NCBI GenBank assembly: GCA_910577115.1
Contig: CAJTMC010000105.1
Coordinates: 1 to 5,661, forward strand
DNA: 5,661 nucleotides
Source: an uncultured Lachnospiraceae bacterium
GTDB lineage: Bacteria > Bacillota > Clostridia > Lachnospirales > Lachnospiraceae
Direction of reading: 5' to 3'
This document shows positions 5,591 through 5,661 of the stretch, piece after piece. Position numbers and translations under genes: made by a program. Under the pieces are notes generated by a model. It saw only the letters and a program-made list of their open reading frames with translations. It was not told the DNA's origin and searched no databases. Position 1 is the first letter of the stretch. Each line of letters starts with the position of its first letter.

Positions 5591-5661
5591 CATGTTCTGC
5601 TTTTTTGCTTTCCTCCATATCCCAGAAAACATTTTTGTTAAGTTTTCAAAAACCATTGACA

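Noticed and set aside
1..5661. CRISPR array, tRNA/rRNA genes, insertion sequences or a defence system
   Set aside because: No spaced repeats, cloverleaf or rRNA signatures, transposase motifs or terminal inverted repeats were seen. XerD is the housekeeping recombinase by length and neighbours.

Overview
The window looks like a core chromosomal segment of an anaerobic, spore-forming, low-to-moderate G+C Firmicute, most likely a member of the Lachnospiraceae / Clostridium cluster XIVa group. The evidence is the style of the RNase Y, XerD and DAHP synthase proteins, the AGGAGG-type ribosome binding sites, and a SpoIIM gene next to nudF and xerD. From memory, Bacillus subtilis has nudF, spoIIM and xerD in the same order, with fur and small genes in between, so the middle of this window is a trimmed form of an old neighbourhood.

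Layout. Positions 1-373 are AT-rich and not ordinary core sequence. They hold the 3' end of an unrecognised rightward gene (3-155), a near-consensus sigma-A promoter (197-225), and a G+C-richer stretch (239-340) that reads like the last 33 codons of a gene with no visible beginning. RNase Y (rny) follows; its best start is the ATG at 374, after a strong ribosome binding site that is itself half of a small hairpin. A rho-independent terminator (1935-1970) closes rny. About 120 bases with two hairpins then lead into a Nudix ADP-ribose pyrophosphatase (nudF, 2094-2639). The engulfment protein gene spoIIM (2694-3368) follows 54 bases later. After an AT-rich spacer with a well-formed promoter comes xerD (3556-4440). 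A 12-bp perfect bidirectional terminator (4449-4480) separates xerD from the convergent leftward DAHP synthase gene (4494-5522). The last 139 bases lie upstream of that gene and hold another hairpin, followed by a T run when read rightward.

The genes do not form one pathway. They are household functions: RNA turnover (rny), clearing of ADP-ribose (nudF), septal membrane remodelling in sporulation (spoIIM), chromosome dimer resolution (xerD) and entry into the shikimate pathway (DAHP synthase). I found no CRISPR array, transposase, tRNA, rRNA, phage gene or recognisable defence system, and nothing that I would call a new biological system. The points most worth a second look are the possible rearrangement junction upstream of rny, the self-complementary rny ribosome binding site, the structured nudF leader, the apparent loss of the conserved catalytic lysine in XerD, and the hairpin upstream of the DAHP synthase gene.
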